Assembly: GCF_000744835.1 (NCBI RefSeq) | Contig: NZ_JQMS01000001.1 | Span: 3,534,001-3,598,000, forward strand | Source of the DNA: Flavobacterium sp. 83 | GTDB taxonomy: Bacteria > Bacteroidota > Bacteroidia > Flavobacteriales > Flavobacteriaceae | Direction: 5' to 3' | Length of the DNA stretch: 64,000 bases | Shown here: positions 41,344 through 50,064 of the stretch, in pieces | Layout: each line of letters begins with the position of its first letter | Numbering within the stretch: the first letter of the stretch is position 1 | Notes under the pieces: model-generated | What the model was told of the DNA's origin: nothing | Seen by the model: the letters and a program-made list of their open reading frames with translations, nothing else | The model's database searches: none | Made by a program: the position numbers and the translations under genes

Positions 41344-41964
41344 TTATTTACAGTTTTGCAATGCTGCTGTCGCTCTATCCAATCCCCATTTTGGAGAGAA
41401 AGGAGTTTCTGGTTTAAAAGTAGCAAAAAGTCCGATTGATTTTTCAATTTGTGCGCACAAAGGTTTGGTGTCAATTCCAGTCCATTTTGCTCCGCCTATT
41501 TGAAACTCAGCTTTACCAAAAACTACTCTTGGGTTTTCTGGTGCAATTGCTTCCGCTTTGGCATACAACTCCATTGTTTTTCCTGATAATTTCATTCCGT
41601 TTGTCATTGGATCAAAAACAATCCAAGCGGTATTTACCATGGCTTGCATCACTAACAATTCTGCATTATTTGGATTTTTCACCATTTCAATATCCAATGC
41701 ATTTTGAGCTTTTGTCAGTAACAAATTCATTTTGTCTTTATCCTGTGTTCCAAAAGCGGTAGTTGTATTTACTAATGCAACATAATAATTAGGTAACCAA
41801 CTTGTTTTTTCTGCTCCTGCAATTCTTTCGAATAAATCAGAAGCCTCTGTATTTTTTCCTGCTGCCCAAAGCCCGAATGCTTTTCCCATTCCTTGCTCAA
41901 ATTGCCCTTGCGCAGATAATAAACTACATACAAAAAATGCGATTGTGGTGATAACTTTTGTCAT
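41344..41964 (-). CDS. Secreted TPR-like protein
   Basis: 206-aa protein with a signal peptide (MTKVITTIAFFVCSLLSAQG) and helical, alanine-rich repeats resembling tetratricopeptide units (for example GKAFGLWAAGKNTEASDLFE and KTMELYAKAEAIAPENPRVV). Probably periplasmic. First gene of the unit that includes the LytS/LytTR pair, so it may take part in sensing or be an accessory factor. No catalytic motif. Preceded by a -7 element and a LytTR-like site. Confidence 0.8.
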   Translation of the reverse strand: MTKVITTIAFFVCSLLSAQGQFEQGMGKAFGLWAAGKNTEASDLFERIAGAEKTSWLPNYYVALVNTTTAFGTQDKDKMNLLLTKAQNALDIEMVKNPNNAELLVMQAMVNTAWIVFDPMTNGMKLSGKTMELYAKAEAIAPENPRVVFGKAEFQIGGAKWTGIDTKPLCAQIEKSIGLFATFKPETPFSPKWGLDRATAALQNCK

Positions 41965-42000
41965 ACTATTTATTTTTTTAGTTGTTGATTAATTGTTTAC

Positions 42001-42071
42001 CAAATTTACATTGGCACTACCTTTTTTAAAATTTATACTTACTGAACTGTTGATTTTAACGGATGAATTGT
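42001..42071 (-). promoter_or_regulatory. Promoter and LytTR-like operator of the TPR-kinase-2TM-regulator unit
   Basis: -7 element TAAATTTG on the minus strand (42008-42001). The 31-bp block 42041-42071 contains, on that strand, ACAGTTCAG, which fits the published LytTR half-site consensus [TA][AC][CA]GTTN[AG][TG], and 13 bp upstream TCCGTTAAA, an 8/9 match. The pair is centred 44.5 bp upstream of the -7 element, exactly as in the promoter of the TonB receptor gene. Confidence 0.75.
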
Positions 42072-42077
42072 TCTTTG

Positions 42078-42114
42078 AGTCGAAAGCCGTAAAGTCGAAA
42101 GTCATAAAGTTGAA
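42078..42114. repeat. Short tandem repeat, 15-bp unit
   Basis: AGTCGAAAGCCGTAA (42078-42092) and AGTCGAAAGTCATAA (42093-42107) followed by a partial third copy. Together with GACTTTAGACCTTTGACTTT further on (42133-42152) it can fold into alternative hairpins and may end the TonB receptor transcript. Confidence 0.6.
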
Positions 42115-42170
42115 GAAATTCACGAGAATGTGGACTTTAGACCTTTGACTTTAAAACCTTATTACCAATT

Positions 42171-44330
42171 TTAAAGATTCTTTAACTGATTGTCTTTATT
42201 ATCATTACTAATCGTCCAAAAGAACCCAAGAAAGAAAAACCGATCCGCTGTTGGTGTAATTGCTGTCCTGTTATAAACTCCTTTGGCATCCGGATTTTTT
42301 GCGTAATCGTAACCATACACATTTTGACTCCCTAAAACATTCGAAACCGAGAAATACAAAATCTTTTGAGTTGTCAATAAATAAGCCCAATTAAAACTCA
42401 AACTGTTATACGATTTTGTTTTGCCATTCATGAACTTCGTTTCGTTTGGATTGTTATACGGTCGTCCTGAACTGTATGAATTAGTAAATCCAATTTGTGA
42501 TTTCCAATCGTTTATCCAATATTTCGTAACAATAGACAAACTATGATCCGCAACAAAATTAGGCGTGACTTGAGAACTAAAGTTTTTGTAATCGCGCTCT
42601 GTATCAATGTATGAATACGAAACCCAATATTCTAAGTTTTTAATTGATTTCCCGTCTCTCCAAAACAAATCCAATCCTTTAGCATAACCGGAACCGTTAT
42701 TGTTAAACACCGAATTGTATTGTATTGCTGGCGTATCATATTTCACCAAATTACTGTAATCTTTATAATAAGCCTCTGCCCTGAAGGTTTTTCCGTTTTT
42801 ATTGTATTGATAATTCAAAATATAATGTGACGCTTTCTCACTTTCAAACTGATGAAACTTGGAGTATTTGATGTAGTCCACATTTGGCGTTTGTGAAAAA
42901 TCACCATAAGCTAATGAAAGCTGACTGTTTTTAGCCATTTTGTAAGCCAATGAAACTCTAGGAGAAATAGCACTTTCACTTAACAAATCATTGTATGAAG
43001 CTCTCAATCCTGCTTTTGCAGCAAACTTTTTGGAAAAGAAAACATCAACTTCGGTGTAAATGGCTCCGATATTTGAATTATATCCGTTGGTATTTGTAGT
43101 TCCTAAATTCTCCTTTAAATCCTCATTGAATTTGGTTATAAAATAATCCGTTCCAAAACATAATTTTACTCTTTCAGAAAAACGCTTAGTTAATTTTAAT
43201 TTCAAATGGGCTGCGTTTTCATCATTTGCAACAGCATCTGAATCCAATTTTATTTTATTTTTACTTAAACCATAACTCAAACCTGAAGCAATTTGCCAAT
43301 TATTTCCAAAACCACCTTTATAGGATGAATTAAAATAAAAATTATTGTTATTTAAATCCACTCGTAACTTTTGTGGAGAATTAATGTTTTCCTGATTAAG
43401 ATCAAATTTTGAGGAATCAAAAGCAGCATATAATTTTAATATTCCGTTATTGAAGTTATATCGATATACAGTTTCCCCAGATAAAGACTGGTAGGGACTA
43501 TTCCAGTCTACATTTTGAGGAATTACTGCTTGATACGGAGCCAAGTTGATATACGCGGTATTCACACTCAAAGAGCTTTTTTTCCATTTTTGAGTATTCC
43601 CAACTCCTAAACCAACGGTCATCAATGAAATTTCGGTTTTGTTTTGGTCGGGTTCATCCTGTGTGTTCAATAACAAAACGCTGGATAGAGCCTCCCCATA
43701 TTCAGCAGAATAGCCACCTGTAGAAAATGCTATTCCATTAAACAGAAATGGGGAAAATCGTCCTCGAGTTGGTAAATTTTGAGCAGAAGCGCCATACGGT
43801 TGCGCTACGCGAATCCCATCTACAAAAGTTTGTGTTTCATTTGCCTCGCCACCACGAACAAATAATCGACCGTCTTCACCTACATTTTGCGTTCCGGGTA
43901 AGGTTTGCAAAGCCGCGATAATATTTCCTGCCGAACCCGCAGTTGTAACAATATCCAGCGGTTTCAATACCGAAACTCTTGCTTTATCACCTGCTTCTAA
44001 ATTACCTGCGGTAATTATTACAGCATCTAGCGCATTGACATTATCTTTTAATTTTATAGTTTTATTTACAAAACTGGAAACATCGATTGTCATTTTTGTA
44101 GTTTCATATACTAGGAAACTCACCACCAAAGTTTGATTCCCAGTTGTAGTAGTTATAAATGTGAAATCACCCGTTTCATTACTGGAACTACCGTCATAAG
44201 TTCCTTCGATAAAAATGTTGGCTCCAGCTATAGGTTTTCCTTTTTCGTCAACTACTTTCCCAGAAAGAATTGTTTGAGAAAACAGCGTTACAGAGAACAA
44301 CAAAAGGGTAAGAGTATAAATAAGCTTCAT
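42171..44330 (-). CDS. TonB-dependent outer-membrane receptor
   Basis: 719-aa protein. Signal peptide MKLIYTLTLLLFSVTLFSQT, carboxypeptidase-regulatory-like domain (about 22-105: LSGKVVDEKGKPIAGANIFI), plug domain (about 110-225: GSAGNIIAALQTLPGTQNVG, then LFVRGGEANETQTFVDGIRV) and an outer-membrane barrel to the C-terminus. No SusD partner is next to it, so it is not a Sus-type pair; ligand unknown. Separate transcription unit from the downstream TPR-kinase genes, but controlled by the same putative operator. Confidence 0.92.
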   Translation of the reverse strand: MKLIYTLTLLLFSVTLFSQTILSGKVVDEKGKPIAGANIFIEGTYDGSSSNETGDFTFITTTTGNQTLVVSFLVYETTKMTIDVSSFVNKTIKLKDNVNALDAVIITAGNLEAGDKARVSVLKPLDIVTTAGSAGNIIAALQTLPGTQNVGEDGRLFVRGGEANETQTFVDGIRVAQPYGASAQNLPTRGRFSPFLFNGIAFSTGGYSAEYGEALSSVLLLNTQDEPDQNKTEISLMTVGLGVGNTQKWKKSSLSVNTAYINLAPYQAVIPQNVDWNSPYQSLSGETVYRYNFNNGILKLYAAFDSSKFDLNQENINSPQKLRVDLNNNNFYFNSSYKGGFGNNWQIASGLSYGLSKNKIKLDSDAVANDENAAHLKLKLTKRFSERVKLCFGTDYFITKFNEDLKENLGTTNTNGYNSNIGAIYTEVDVFFSKKFAAKAGLRASYNDLLSESAISPRVSLAYKMAKNSQLSLAYGDFSQTPNVDYIKYSKFHQFESEKASHYILNYQYNKNGKTFRAEAYYKDYSNLVKYDTPAIQYNSVFNNNGSGYAKGLDLFWRDGKSIKNLEYWVSYSYIDTERDYKNFSSQVTPNFVADHSLSIVTKYWINDWKSQIGFTNSYSSGRPYNNPNETKFMNGKTKSYNSLSFNWAYLLTTQKILYFSVSNVLGSQNVYGYDYAKNPDAKGVYNRTAITPTADRFFFLGFFWTISNDNKDNQLKNL

Positions 44331-44352
44331 ATTTTTTTGATTTTTGATGAAG

Positions 44353-44423
44353 CAAATATATTTCGGGAATTAAAATCATAAAACTATAATTAACTGAACT
44401 GTTGAATTTACAGGATGAGTTGT
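44353..44423 (-). promoter_or_regulatory. Promoter and LytTR-like operator of the TonB receptor gene
   Basis: -7 element TATATTTG on the minus strand (44360-44353). The 31-bp block 44393-44423 is 27/31 identical to 42041-42071, with the same ACAGTTCAG half-site, and its centre is again 44.5 bp from the -7 element. It lies 47 bp upstream of the divergent acetyltransferase gene as well. Confidence 0.75.
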
Positions 44424-44470
44424 AATCATTCGTAATTTCTTTTATATTTACGCAGATTAGATTCCATTTT

Positions 44471-45028
44471 ATGAAAACAGAAAAAGAAAAAATGATTGAT
44501 GGAGAATATTATCTGGCTGGAGATCCTGTTTTAGTAAAAGACAGGCGAAGGTCAAAAAATCTACTTCACAGATTAAATGTTACTGAGTATAGAGTAACCA
44601 AAAAAGCACGAGAAATACTAAAAGAATTAATCCCTAATGCGGGAGCTAATCTATATATTGAGCCTCCATTTTTTTGTGATTACGGGTACAATATCCATTG
44701 TGGCGAAAATGTGTATTTCAATGTGAATTGCGTTGTTTTAGACTGCAGCAAAGTAATCATTGGTTCTAATGTACTATTTGCTCCAGGCGTTCAACTATAT
44801 ACGGCATCACATCCACTTGATGCTGAACTGAGAAAAACTCATGAAAATGCACTACCCATAACTATTGGAGACGATTGTTGGATTGGCGGTAATTCTGTTA
44901 TTTGCCCCGGTATAACAATAGGAAATGGATGCGTGATAGGTGCAGGCTCCGTAGTTACAAAAGACATTCCTGACAATTCACTTGCGGTGGGAAATCCTGC
45001 AAAAGTGATCCGTAAATTAAATCAATAA
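44471..45028 (+). CDS. Sugar O-acetyltransferase, maltose/galactoside acetyltransferase type
   Basis: 185-aa left-handed beta-helix acyltransferase. MIDGEYYLAGDPVLVKDRRR is the N-terminal Mac domain, FFCDYGYNIHCGENVYFNVNC and ASHPLD contain the catalytic His region, and IGDDCWIGGNSVICPGITIG the hexapeptide coil with the CoA-binding PAKVIRKL end. It uses acetyl-CoA on sugars in the cytosol. Closely followed (30 bp) by the VOC gene. Confidence 0.92.
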   Translation: MKTEKEKMIDGEYYLAGDPVLVKDRRRSKNLLHRLNVTEYRVTKKAREILKELIPNAGANLYIEPPFFCDYGYNIHCGENVYFNVNCVVLDCSKVIIGSNVLFAPGVQLYTASHPLDAELRKTHENALPITIGDDCWIGGNSVICPGITIGNGCVIGAGSVVTKDIPDNSLAVGNPAKVIRKLNQ

Positions 45029-45058
45029 TACAAATCATAAAGCTAATTCAAGAATATT

Positions 45059-45448
45059 ATGTTACATCTAAATAAAGTCCATCACATTGCTATTATTTGC
45101 TCCGATTATCAAAAATCTAAAACATTCTATACCGATATTTTGGGTTTAACAATTATTCGGGAAATTTACCGTGAGGAAAGAGAATCCTACAAACTGGATT
45201 TGGCTTTGAATGGCATTTACATCATTGAACTTTTCTCCTTTATAAATCCACCATTGCGTCCGTCAGGACCAGAAGCTACTGGATTACGTCATTTAGCATT
45301 TGAAGTAAATGATATTGATCAAACAATTGCTTTTTTAACTTCAAAAAACATTGCATCTGAAGCGATACGATTAGACCCAACAACAAATAAACGGTTTACT
45401 TTTATTGCTGATCCGGACAACCTCCCGATTGAATTTTATGAAAAATAA
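45059..45448 (+). CDS. VOC-family metalloenzyme (glyoxalase-like, YaeR group)
   Basis: 129-aa single-domain vicinal-oxygen-chelate protein. Metal ligands are expected at H in KVHHIAIICSDY, E in YIIELFSF, H in GLRHLAFEV and E in LPIEFYE. The sequence matches the YaeR/SMU1112c group, whose substrate is not established. In the same direction as the acetyltransferase and probably co-transcribed. Confidence 0.88.
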   Translation: MLHLNKVHHIAIICSDYQKSKTFYTDILGLTIIREIYREERESYKLDLALNGIYIIELFSFINPPLRPSGPEATGLRHLAFEVNDIDQTIAFLTSKNIASEAIRLDPTTNKRFTFIADPDNLPIEFYEK

Positions 45449-45567
45449 GTCCGTTTTAAGCTACCTAAAAAACATATTTCACAAAGAAATCATAAAAAAT
45501 AATGATTATTTAAATTTTTCAATTCAAGTTTGACATACTTTCTTTAAATTTGTAATTCTCTTAGAAG

Positions 45568-45605
45568 CGGTATTTTTCAATTATTTATTTCATTTGAAAA
45601 TACCG
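45568..45605 (+). promoter_or_regulatory. Leader hairpin before the ClC gene
   Basis: Arms CGGTATTTTTCAA and TTGAAAATACCG (one extra base on the left) around a 13-base AT loop, 19 bp before the ATG. A -7 match TAAATTTG (45545-45552) would place this hairpin inside the 5' leader, starting about ten bases after the transcript start. It may be a terminator of the VOC gene instead; no long T run follows. Confidence 0.5.
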
Positions 45606-45624
45606 TTTGAAAAACATTTCTTAA

Positions 45625-46905
45625 ATGAATACTACAACTCGAATTAAAAAAAATTATCAATTCATAAAATTCCAAAAATTAGTAATTGTTGCTGTTCTAA
45701 TAGGTTTTCTTTCGGCATTTTTAGGAATTTCATTAAAAAAAATAACCGAATATTACGAAGAGATCTTTTTTCATCAAACTACTTTAAACCCAATATTCAT
45801 TATCGTTTTTCCGGTTTTTGGTCTGTCCATCATCTATTTTCTCAGAGAATATCTTTTTAGAAAAAAAGAAAACAAAGGGATTAAAGAAATTTTTGAAAGC
45901 ACGAATTCAAAATCCAAGAACTTACCTAATTATAAAATTCCATCCCATTTTATCAACGGATTATTAACGGTTGTTTTTGGTGGATCTACAGGAATTGAAG
46001 TTTCTACCGTAGTAGCTTCGGCAACTATTGGTTCTGTGGCCCAAAGAAAACAAAACGTATTCAGACAATACAAAACTGAATTGATTTGTGCAGGAGTTGC
46101 TGCAGGAGTTACCGCTTTATTCAGTAGTCCAATTGCTGGAATACTTTTTGCAATTGAAGTCATTTCCAAAAAAGTAACACGAGCTTTTTTAATCAGTAAT
46201 TTAATTGCGGTTGCTATAGCTTTTGGACTTGTTTTTTTATTGGATGAAAAACCTTTATTTGCCGTAGCTATTACAACTTGGCATTTAAGAGCGATTCCCT
46301 ATTTTATCCTTTTAGGGATTTTAGCAGGTATCAATTCCGTCTATCTCACTCGTTGTGTTTTATTGTTTAAATCTCAATTTTCAAAAATAAAAATTCATTA
46401 TTATAAAATCCTGCTAGGTTCGCTAATCCTTAGTATTTCGTTATTCTTCTTTCCACAACTTTATGGAGAAGGATATCATGCCATCAAGGGGATTTTTGTT
46501 CATTCGAATGACGTGACATTATCATTTTCATTGGTACTGACATTTATTGGAATCATACTCTTAAAACCAATAGTAACATCGGCAACACTTGCTTCAGGAG
46601 GTGACGGAGGTGTTTTTGCGCCAAGTCTTTTCATTGGATCCTTTTTAGGATTACTTGTTGCTTTACTTTTAAATACCTATTTAAATGCTAATGTAATCCC
46701 TGTAAACTTTATGGTTATTGGAATGGCTGCAGTTTTAAGTGCCAGCATTCACGCTCCTTTTACTGCGATTTTCTTAGTTTGTGGGTTAACAAATGATTAT
46801 ACTTTATTTCTTCCCATTTTGGTTGTTTGTCTTATTTCAAAATACACTGCAAAAATGATTTATCCATTTACGGTATACTCCTATTCTGCCAGTTTATCAA
46901 AATAA
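45625..46905 (+). CDS. ClC-family chloride channel or H+/Cl- antiporter
   Basis: 426-aa membrane protein. Chloride-site motifs: GGSTGIEVSTVVASATIGS (the GxEG/P-type loop with the gating glutamate), GGDGGVFAPSLFIGSFLG (GxFxP), and a C-terminal GMAAVLSASIHAPFTAIFLV. No cytosolic CBS domains. Followed six bases later by the HPP gene, so the two form an operon. Confidence 0.92.
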   Translation: MNTTTRIKKNYQFIKFQKLVIVAVLIGFLSAFLGISLKKITEYYEEIFFHQTTLNPIFIIVFPVFGLSIIYFLREYLFRKKENKGIKEIFESTNSKSKNLPNYKIPSHFINGLLTVVFGGSTGIEVSTVVASATIGSVAQRKQNVFRQYKTELICAGVAAGVTALFSSPIAGILFAIEVISKKVTRAFLISNLIAVAIAFGLVFLLDEKPLFAVAITTWHLRAIPYFILLGILAGINSVYLTRCVLLFKSQFSKIKIHYYKILLGSLILSISLFFFPQLYGEGYHAIKGIFVHSNDVTLSFSLVLTFIGIILLKPIVTSATLASGGDGGVFAPSLFIGSFLGLLVALLLNTYLNANVIPVNFMVIGMAAVLSASIHAPFTAIFLVCGLTNDYTLFLPILVVCLISKYTAKMIYPFTVYSYSASLSK

Positions 46906-46911
46906 TAGTTT

Positions 46912-47517
46912 ATGCCAATTGAAAAAATAAAAAGAAATTATCGCAAAACTAAATACATTCTGTACAAAGAAACGCTAGTTGATTTCAAAGAACATTTTTG
47001 GGCTTTTCTGGGTTCGTTTATTGGAATAGGATTGATTGCTTATATGCAATCCAAAACACTACTGCATTCGGATGTGGTTTTTTTGATTGGATCTTTTGGC
47101 GCTTCTAGTGTTTTGGTTTATGGTGCTATCCAAAGTCCATTAGCACAACCCCGAAATCTTATTGGCGGTCATCTTGTATCAGCAATTGTAGGAGTTACAG
47201 TAGCAAAATTTGCGCCCGATATTTTATGGATCAGTGCTCCACTTGCTGTATCAATTTCAATTGTTTTGATGCAAGTAACTAAAACGCTACATCCCCCAGG
47301 TGGAGCCACTGCATTGATTGCCATAATCGGTTCTCCTAAAATTACAAGTCTTGGATATTGGTATGTGTTGTATCCGGTTTTGAGTGGCACAATTATTCTT
47401 TTGATTGTCGCTTTAATTTTCAATAATATAACTACTAATAGATATTATCCTAATCACAAAAAATATCACATCATTCGAAAAAGGATCAAAAATAAATTCA
47501 AAAGTAGCTTGTCCTAA
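46912..47517 (+). CDS. HPP-family membrane protein
   Basis: 201-aa protein with a short polar N-terminus and four to five helices. The name-giving motif is TKTLHPPGGATALIAIIG (about residues 120-137); ASSVLVYG and QPRNLIGGHLVSA are also typical. Some plant members transport nitrite; bacterial role unknown. Co-transcribed with the ClC gene. Its stop codon falls inside the left arm of a long inverted repeat. Confidence 0.88.
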   Translation: MPIEKIKRNYRKTKYILYKETLVDFKEHFWAFLGSFIGIGLIAYMQSKTLLHSDVVFLIGSFGASSVLVYGAIQSPLAQPRNLIGGHLVSAIVGVTVAKFAPDILWISAPLAVSISIVLMQVTKTLHPPGGATALIAIIGSPKITSLGYWYVLYPVLSGTIILLIVALIFNNITTNRYYPNHKKYHIIRKRIKNKFKSSLS

Positions 47518-47552
47518 TTTCTAAAAGACATTACTGTTTTAGAAATTAGGAC
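47511..47552. repeat. Perfect 16-bp inverted repeat across the HPP stop
   Basis: GTCCTAATTTCTAAAA (47511-47526) and its exact complement (47537-47552) with a ten-base loop. The stop codon of the HPP gene is inside the left arm. No T run follows, so it is not a standard intrinsic terminator. Confidence 0.8.
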
Positions 47553-47606
47553 TATCAACCGCTTACAATCTTATAGCATTATACTCAAAAATCTTATCAA
47601 CAAAAC

Positions 47607-47656
47607 TGAAAGCTCAAAGGTAAAATCTAAAATTATATTTTACCTTTGAGCTTTCA
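47607..47656. repeat. Perfect 20-bp inverted repeat holding a promoter element
   Basis: Arms 47607-47626 and 47637-47656 are exactly complementary with a ten-base loop. The right arm contains TACCTTTG (47641-47648), a full -7 match 23 bp before the next ATG; the left arm carries the same element on the minus strand. The hairpin may end the upstream transcript while its DNA form carries the next promoter. Confidence 0.8.
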
Positions 47657-47671
47657 ATAAAAACAAAGATT

Positions 47672-48211
47672 ATGGTTTATAAATTTAGAGTAATTCTGGA
47701 CGCGGAAGAAGATGTTTTTAGAGACATTGCAATACTTGAAGACGATACTTTAGAAGATCTACACAATGCTATCTTTAATTCCTTTGGTTTTGACGGGATG
47801 GAAGTGGCATCTTTCTATACTTGTGACGAAACATGGAATCAAGAAGATGAAATTTCGCTTTTTGATACTGGAGATATTCCGGGTGAACAAAAAGTAATGA
47901 GCGATTATCAATTATCGGACATTTTAGATAAACAAAATACCAAAATTATCTATGTGTATGATTTTATCAATATGTGGACTTTCCTAGTAGAATTGGCCGC
48001 TATTGAAGACCAAGTTCTTGGCAATTTATATCCTGAAACGATATTTTCTCATGGTGAAATGCCTGATGAAGCGATGGAAAAAAACTTTGAATCAGATAGT
48101 GCCGATGACTATAATGATGAATTTGAAGATGGACTTGATGAAGATGACTTAGACATGTTTGAAGGAGATGATAGTTTTGAAGACTATGGGTTTGAGGAAA
48201 ATTGGAATTAA
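47672..48211 (+). CDS. Plasmid pRiA4b ORF-3 family protein
   Basis: 179-aa protein. VYKFRVILDAEEDVFRDIAI, DTLEDLHNAIFNSFGFDG and the YVYDFINMWTFLVEL segment are the core of the pRiA4b ORF-3 (IS1096 TnpR-like) domain, about residues 1-125; the rest is a strongly acidic, low-complexity tail rich in Asp and Glu. The name comes from a plasmid gene, but the domain is common on chromosomes and its role is unknown. No mobile-element signs surround it. Confidence 0.85.
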   Translation: MVYKFRVILDAEEDVFRDIAILEDDTLEDLHNAIFNSFGFDGMEVASFYTCDETWNQEDEISLFDTGDIPGEQKVMSDYQLSDILDKQNTKIIYVYDFINMWTFLVELAAIEDQVLGNLYPETIFSHGEMPDEAMEKNFESDSADDYNDEFEDGLDEDDLDMFEGDDSFEDYGFEENWN

Positions 48212-48233
48212 ATAACTAAGCGACTAAGTATTA

Positions 48234-48278
48234 AGAGCCAAGATGAAAGACTTAAAAAGTGTCATTTATCTTGGCTCT
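48234..48278 (+). terminator. Terminator-like hairpin after the pRiA4b-type gene
   Basis: Perfect 11-bp arms AGAGCCAAGAT and ATCTTGGCTCT separated by 23 bases that can pair further; followed by CTTATCT without a clean T run. Confidence 0.6.
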
Positions 48279-48305
48279 CTTATCTAAAATAAAAAAATAA
48301 AAAAC

Positions 48306-49364
48306 ATGATCAACTTATATAATACGCACATCGAAAACTTATCGATTCATAGAGTTGGTAATAAAAGTAGAAACGAAGCCATTTTTTTATCAGAGCAGCC
48401 GTTTAATTTGAATGATGAAATTGTTCCCTTGATGAAAGAATTTTTCTTTAAACCTTTTAGAGAAAAAGAAGAAAACTATTTTCAATTTGCACATGAAATC
48501 GATCTAGATTATAATGACATGTTCAAATTTGCAACGGAAATTTTTGAAAACCCAAGTAGCATTCATGAAACTTCAAAAAAAATCACGAAGCACTTATTTG
48601 AACAATCCAATCATCCGCACATTAAGAATGGAGAGGTTTATGTTACGTATTTAACAAACGTTAGCATTGATAATAATGTGGTGGATGCTATAGGAATTTT
48701 CAAAAGTGAAATTCAAGCTGACTTTTTACAATTTGAGGAAAAAGAAACGCAATTGGAAATGATTTTGCAACAAGGAGTAAGTTTAAATAAATTAGATAAA
48801 GGTTGTCTGATTTTTAATTACAAAAAAGAAGAAGGATATAAAATCCTAACGGTCGACAGCAACCGTTATGATGCGAGATATTGGCTGGAACATTTCCTTT
48901 CAGTAGATGCTTTTGAAGATGAAAACTTCATTACCAAAAAATATTTAAAATTCTGTCAGAACTTTGCCAAAGACGTTGTTTTCCCTGCCGAAGACAAGAA
49001 AGAAGAAGTAATGTTTATGAACCGTTCTGTAAATTATTTTGCAAAAAATGATCAGTTCGAAGAAACTAATTTCTTAAATGAAGTTTTGGATAACCCTGAT
49101 TTAATTCCTGAATTCAAGAATTATAAAATAGACAAAGGAGAAAAATATAGTATTGAAGATGTGACTTCATTCCCTATAGCTAATGCTGCAGTTTCTGATG
49201 CTAGAAAATCAATCAAAAACGTAATCAATTTAGACACACATATCCAAATAAAAATGGATTTCATCAATCCTGAAAGTGCAGAGAAATTTGTAGAAAAAGG
49301 CTGGGATGAAGAGAAACAAATGTACTATTACTTAGTTTATTTCAATAAAGAAGAAAAGAGCTAG
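48306..49364 (+). CDS. Nucleoid-associated protein, NdpA/YejK family
   Basis: 352-aa protein with the layout of the NdpA family: N-terminal MINLYNTHIENLSIHRVGNK, a central region with KKITKHLFEQSNHPHIKNGE and DAIGIFKSE, and C-terminal DTHIQIKMDFINPESAEKFV. These proteins associate with bacterial DNA; their exact role is unclear. Alone between two hairpins; a strong terminator follows. Confidence 0.88.
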   Translation: MINLYNTHIENLSIHRVGNKSRNEAIFLSEQPFNLNDEIVPLMKEFFFKPFREKEENYFQFAHEIDLDYNDMFKFATEIFENPSSIHETSKKITKHLFEQSNHPHIKNGEVYVTYLTNVSIDNNVVDAIGIFKSEIQADFLQFEEKETQLEMILQQGVSLNKLDKGCLIFNYKKEEGYKILTVDSNRYDARYWLEHFLSVDAFEDENFITKKYLKFCQNFAKDVVFPAEDKKEEVMFMNRSVNYFAKNDQFEETNFLNEVLDNPDLIPEFKNYKIDKGEKYSIEDVTSFPIANAAVSDARKSIKNVINLDTHIQIKMDFINPESAEKFVEKGWDEEKQMYYYLVYFNKEEKS

Positions 49365-49411
49365 TTTATACTGTTCGGTCGCAGTTTACAGTTCTTATTA
49401 TTTAAACATTC

Positions 49412-49448
49412 AATCCCCAATTGCGAAAGTGATTGGGGATTTTTTTTA
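49412..49448 (+). terminator. Terminator after the NdpA-like gene
   Basis: AATCCCCAAT and ATTGGGGATT arms with a ten-base loop and an eight-T tract. Confidence 0.9.
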
Positions 49449-50064
49449 CTTTAAAAAAAATATCATTTATGTAATTTATAAGTATTTACTTATTTTATTA
49501 ATACTTTAATGTATTTAATCGATTTTATTTTTCACTTAACCGATTATTATCTAAATTTATTTCGACGCATTTTAACCCTCAAATTATGAATCCAATTAAA
49601 ATCGAATAATCATACTTTTTCGAAAATATTTTTTATTTGAAAGCAAAAAAATTATAGCTTTTTTTTAAAGTCAACCCGTTAGATCAAATTATTCAAACTG
49701 ATGAAAATTATTTTCAAAAACTAATGCTAACTAACATATTAAAGTCAATTTGATAAAATAACAGTTTTCAAGAATTAAATTACACTATATTACTAACCTA
49801 CTAAAACCTTGAAAAGATGCTGATTCTTCTATTAATAAAGTCTATTATGATATTAAGACAAAAAAACAATCAAAAAAAAATATTAAAGTACAGTAGTATT
49901 TCCATTACTCAATTGCCGTAACTATCTTTAAGGGTACTAAAATATTTAATATTCTCCCAAAAAAAACATCTTAACAAATTTAAACTATACTACAAAAAAA
50001 GAATCTAAAATTTGTCTATCCAATTTCGTTTATCTGTAATTTTGTGTTCTAAATAAACTATCCG
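49449..50064. other. Gene-free AT-rich region before the GAF gene
   Basis: About 600 bp of very AT-rich sequence with stops in all frames and no long repeat. The only feature I can support is a -7 match TAATTTTG (50037-50044) with TTTG at 50011-50014 (22-bp spacing), 20 bp before the next start codon. A small RNA could hide here but no terminator-like hairpin was seen. Confidence 0.6.

Noticed and set aside
42171..44330. SusC/SusD polysaccharide utilisation pair.
   Set aside because: The receptor is short (719 aa) and no SusD-like lipoprotein or glycoside hydrolase is adjacent.
47672..48211. Mobile element suggested by the name pRiA4b ORF-3 / IS1096 TnpR.
   Set aside because: No transposase, no terminal repeats around the gene; the domain is common on chromosomes.
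49449..50064. Small RNA or hidden small gene in the 600-bp gap.
   Set aside because: No frame of note and no promoter-terminator pair inside; only the promoter of the next gene is supported.
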